From the NCBI GenBank assembly GCA_002414145.1, contig DHYP01000006.1, positions 24,576-30,467 of the forward strand: a DNA stretch of 5,892 bases. Reading direction: 5' to 3'. The notes beneath the pieces are model-generated. The model saw only the letters and a program-made list of their open reading frames with translations, was not told where the DNA came from and did not search any database. This document shows, piece by piece, positions 5,325 to 5,892 of this stretch. The position numbers and the translations under genes are program-made. Origin of the DNA: Methylophilaceae bacterium UBA5127. GTDB lineage: Bacteria; Pseudomonadota; Gammaproteobacteria; Burkholderiales; Methylophilaceae. Numbering within the stretch: the stretch's first letter is position 1; each line of letters begins with the position of its first letter.

Positions 5325-5380
5325 TATTCGACGCTTCTAAATATTCGGGCATACTTTTTTGTATGGTCTAGCATAATCGC

Positions 5381-5409
5381 TTTAAAGTATCATACAATTT
5401 GTCTATATT
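5381..5409 (+). promoter_or_regulatory. Candidate sigma-70 promoter of the secreted-protein gene
   Basis: TTTAAA (5381-5386, four of six to the -35) and TATATT (5404-5409, five of six to the -10) stand 17 bp apart. Transcription would start near 5416, about 23 bases before ATG 5439. The spacer holds a small palindrome, GTATCATAC (5387-5395). Spacing and position are good, but the DNA is AT-rich. Confidence 0.5.
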
Positions 5410-5438
5410 TTTTGCTATCAGGCTAAATTGGTGATGAG

Positions 5439-5885
5439 ATGAGCATGCGAATTTTTTTAATCATATTGATTTACGGTTTTTTCAGCTTAAATGCACAGGC
5501 GACTAAACGTTTGCCTGAGACATTTTCTCAGTTCATTGATATGACTGGTGTATACGATTGCACGGGAGATGATGCGCACGAAGGAAAGTACACGGGTACA
5601 GTCACCATGAAGCTTAAGCCTGAACATACTAAAGGGGTTTATGCGAGTTATGACTTTAAGTTAGAAGTGCCTGGATATGGTACATATCTAGGTCATGCGG
5701 CTGCTAATGGCAATATGGTGGCGATGCATTTTGCGCTGACAGATCCCAAAACTAAAGATTTTGGTACGGGTATTGCGCAGTTTCAGTACAACAAACAAGG
5801 CAAGTTAGGTTTTCATAAGTTTTACTATGAGCCCGAGTTTAAAGGCGGCAACACTGGTTTAGAAGACTGCGTAAGAAAAGATTAA
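5439..5885 (+). CDS. Small secreted (probably periplasmic) protein with two cysteines, function unknown
   Basis: This 148-residue protein has a typical Sec signal peptide: a short charged start (MSMR), a hydrophobic core of about 13 residues (IFLIILIYGFFSL) and the cleavage motif AQA before Thr22. The mature part, about 127 residues, has alternating short hydrophobic and charged stretches suggesting a beta-rich fold. It contains exactly two cysteines, Cys41 (VYDCTGDD) and Cys144 (EDCVRKD), at either end, well placed for one disulfide in the periplasm. No lipobox is present, so it is not a lipoprotein. Glycines and aromatics (GYGTYLGHAAANGNMVAMHFAL, with FHKFYYEPEF further on) hint at a lipocalin-like or small barrel fold, but this is a guess. 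GGTGA lies four bases before ATG 5439; ATG 5445, two codons later, is an equally simple start. It has its own promoter candidate and ends seven bases before the window edge. Confidence 0.5.
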   Translation: MSMRIFLIILIYGFFSLNAQATKRLPETFSQFIDMTGVYDCTGDDAHEGKYTGTVTMKLKPEHTKGVYASYDFKLEVPGYGTYLGHAAANGNMVAMHFALTDPKTKDFGTGIAQFQYNKQGKLGFHKFYYEPEFKGGNTGLEDCVRKD

Positions 5886-5892
5886 ACGTTTG

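Noticed and set aside
5350..5365. CATAC-TTTTTT-GTATG hairpin as a terminator after the 67-residue gene
   Set aside because: The stem is only five pairs with one or two GC pairs, and the T-run is in the loop, not after the stem.
1..5892. Defence system, mobile element, prophage or CRISPR array
   Set aside because: No transposase, integrase, nuclease, toxin-antitoxin pair, spacer-repeat array or terminal inverted repeats with target duplication could be seen. The genes are housekeeping, regulatory or uncharacterised.

Overview
This window looks like chromosomal DNA from an AT-leaning Gram-negative proteobacterium. The PhoB-type regulator with an enterobacterial-style Pho box, the OFA-family transporter and the RibH sequence all suit a betaproteobacterium. 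My best guess is a methylotroph of the Methylophilaceae (Methylotenera-like), but that rests on general resemblance, not on a marker gene. No tRNA, rRNA, CRISPR array, insertion sequence, integrase or phage gene is visible.

Layout, left to right. Positions 1-384 (minus) hold the N-terminal 128 codons of lumazine synthase (ribH), which starts at TTG. Positions 466-2136 (minus) encode an oxalate/formate-antiporter-family MFS transporter with an extra C-terminal membrane helix. A 193-bp divergent intergenic region follows. It holds a clear Pho box and -10 element in front of phoB, and three TTACA words spaced exactly 10 bp apart in front of the transporter. phoB (2330-3034, plus) stands alone without an adjacent phoR. 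It ends at a strong hairpin (3065-3102) that probably serves both phoB and the convergent TetR-type regulator (3120-3908, minus). The next intergenic region (3909-4199) is very AT-rich and dense in short inverted repeats. Then come a Methyltransf_32-like SAM-dependent methyltransferase (4200 or 4233 to 5051), a 67-codon unknown gene (5121-5324) and a small secreted protein with two cysteines (5439-5885), all on the plus strand.

How it fits together. The best-supported regulatory unit is phoB: box, 10-bp gap, -10, Shine-Dalgarno, gene and terminator are all present, which predicts a phosphate-responsive, autoregulated single-gene unit. The TetR-type regulator has a promoter candidate whose -35 lies inside an 8-7-8 inverted repeat, consistent with self-repression. 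Its target is unknown, with the divergent methyltransferase being the obvious candidate. The remaining genes look like ordinary chromosomal neighbours. I see no convincing new multi-gene system. The items most worth checking are the intergenic repeat clusters and the two uncharacterised small proteins.
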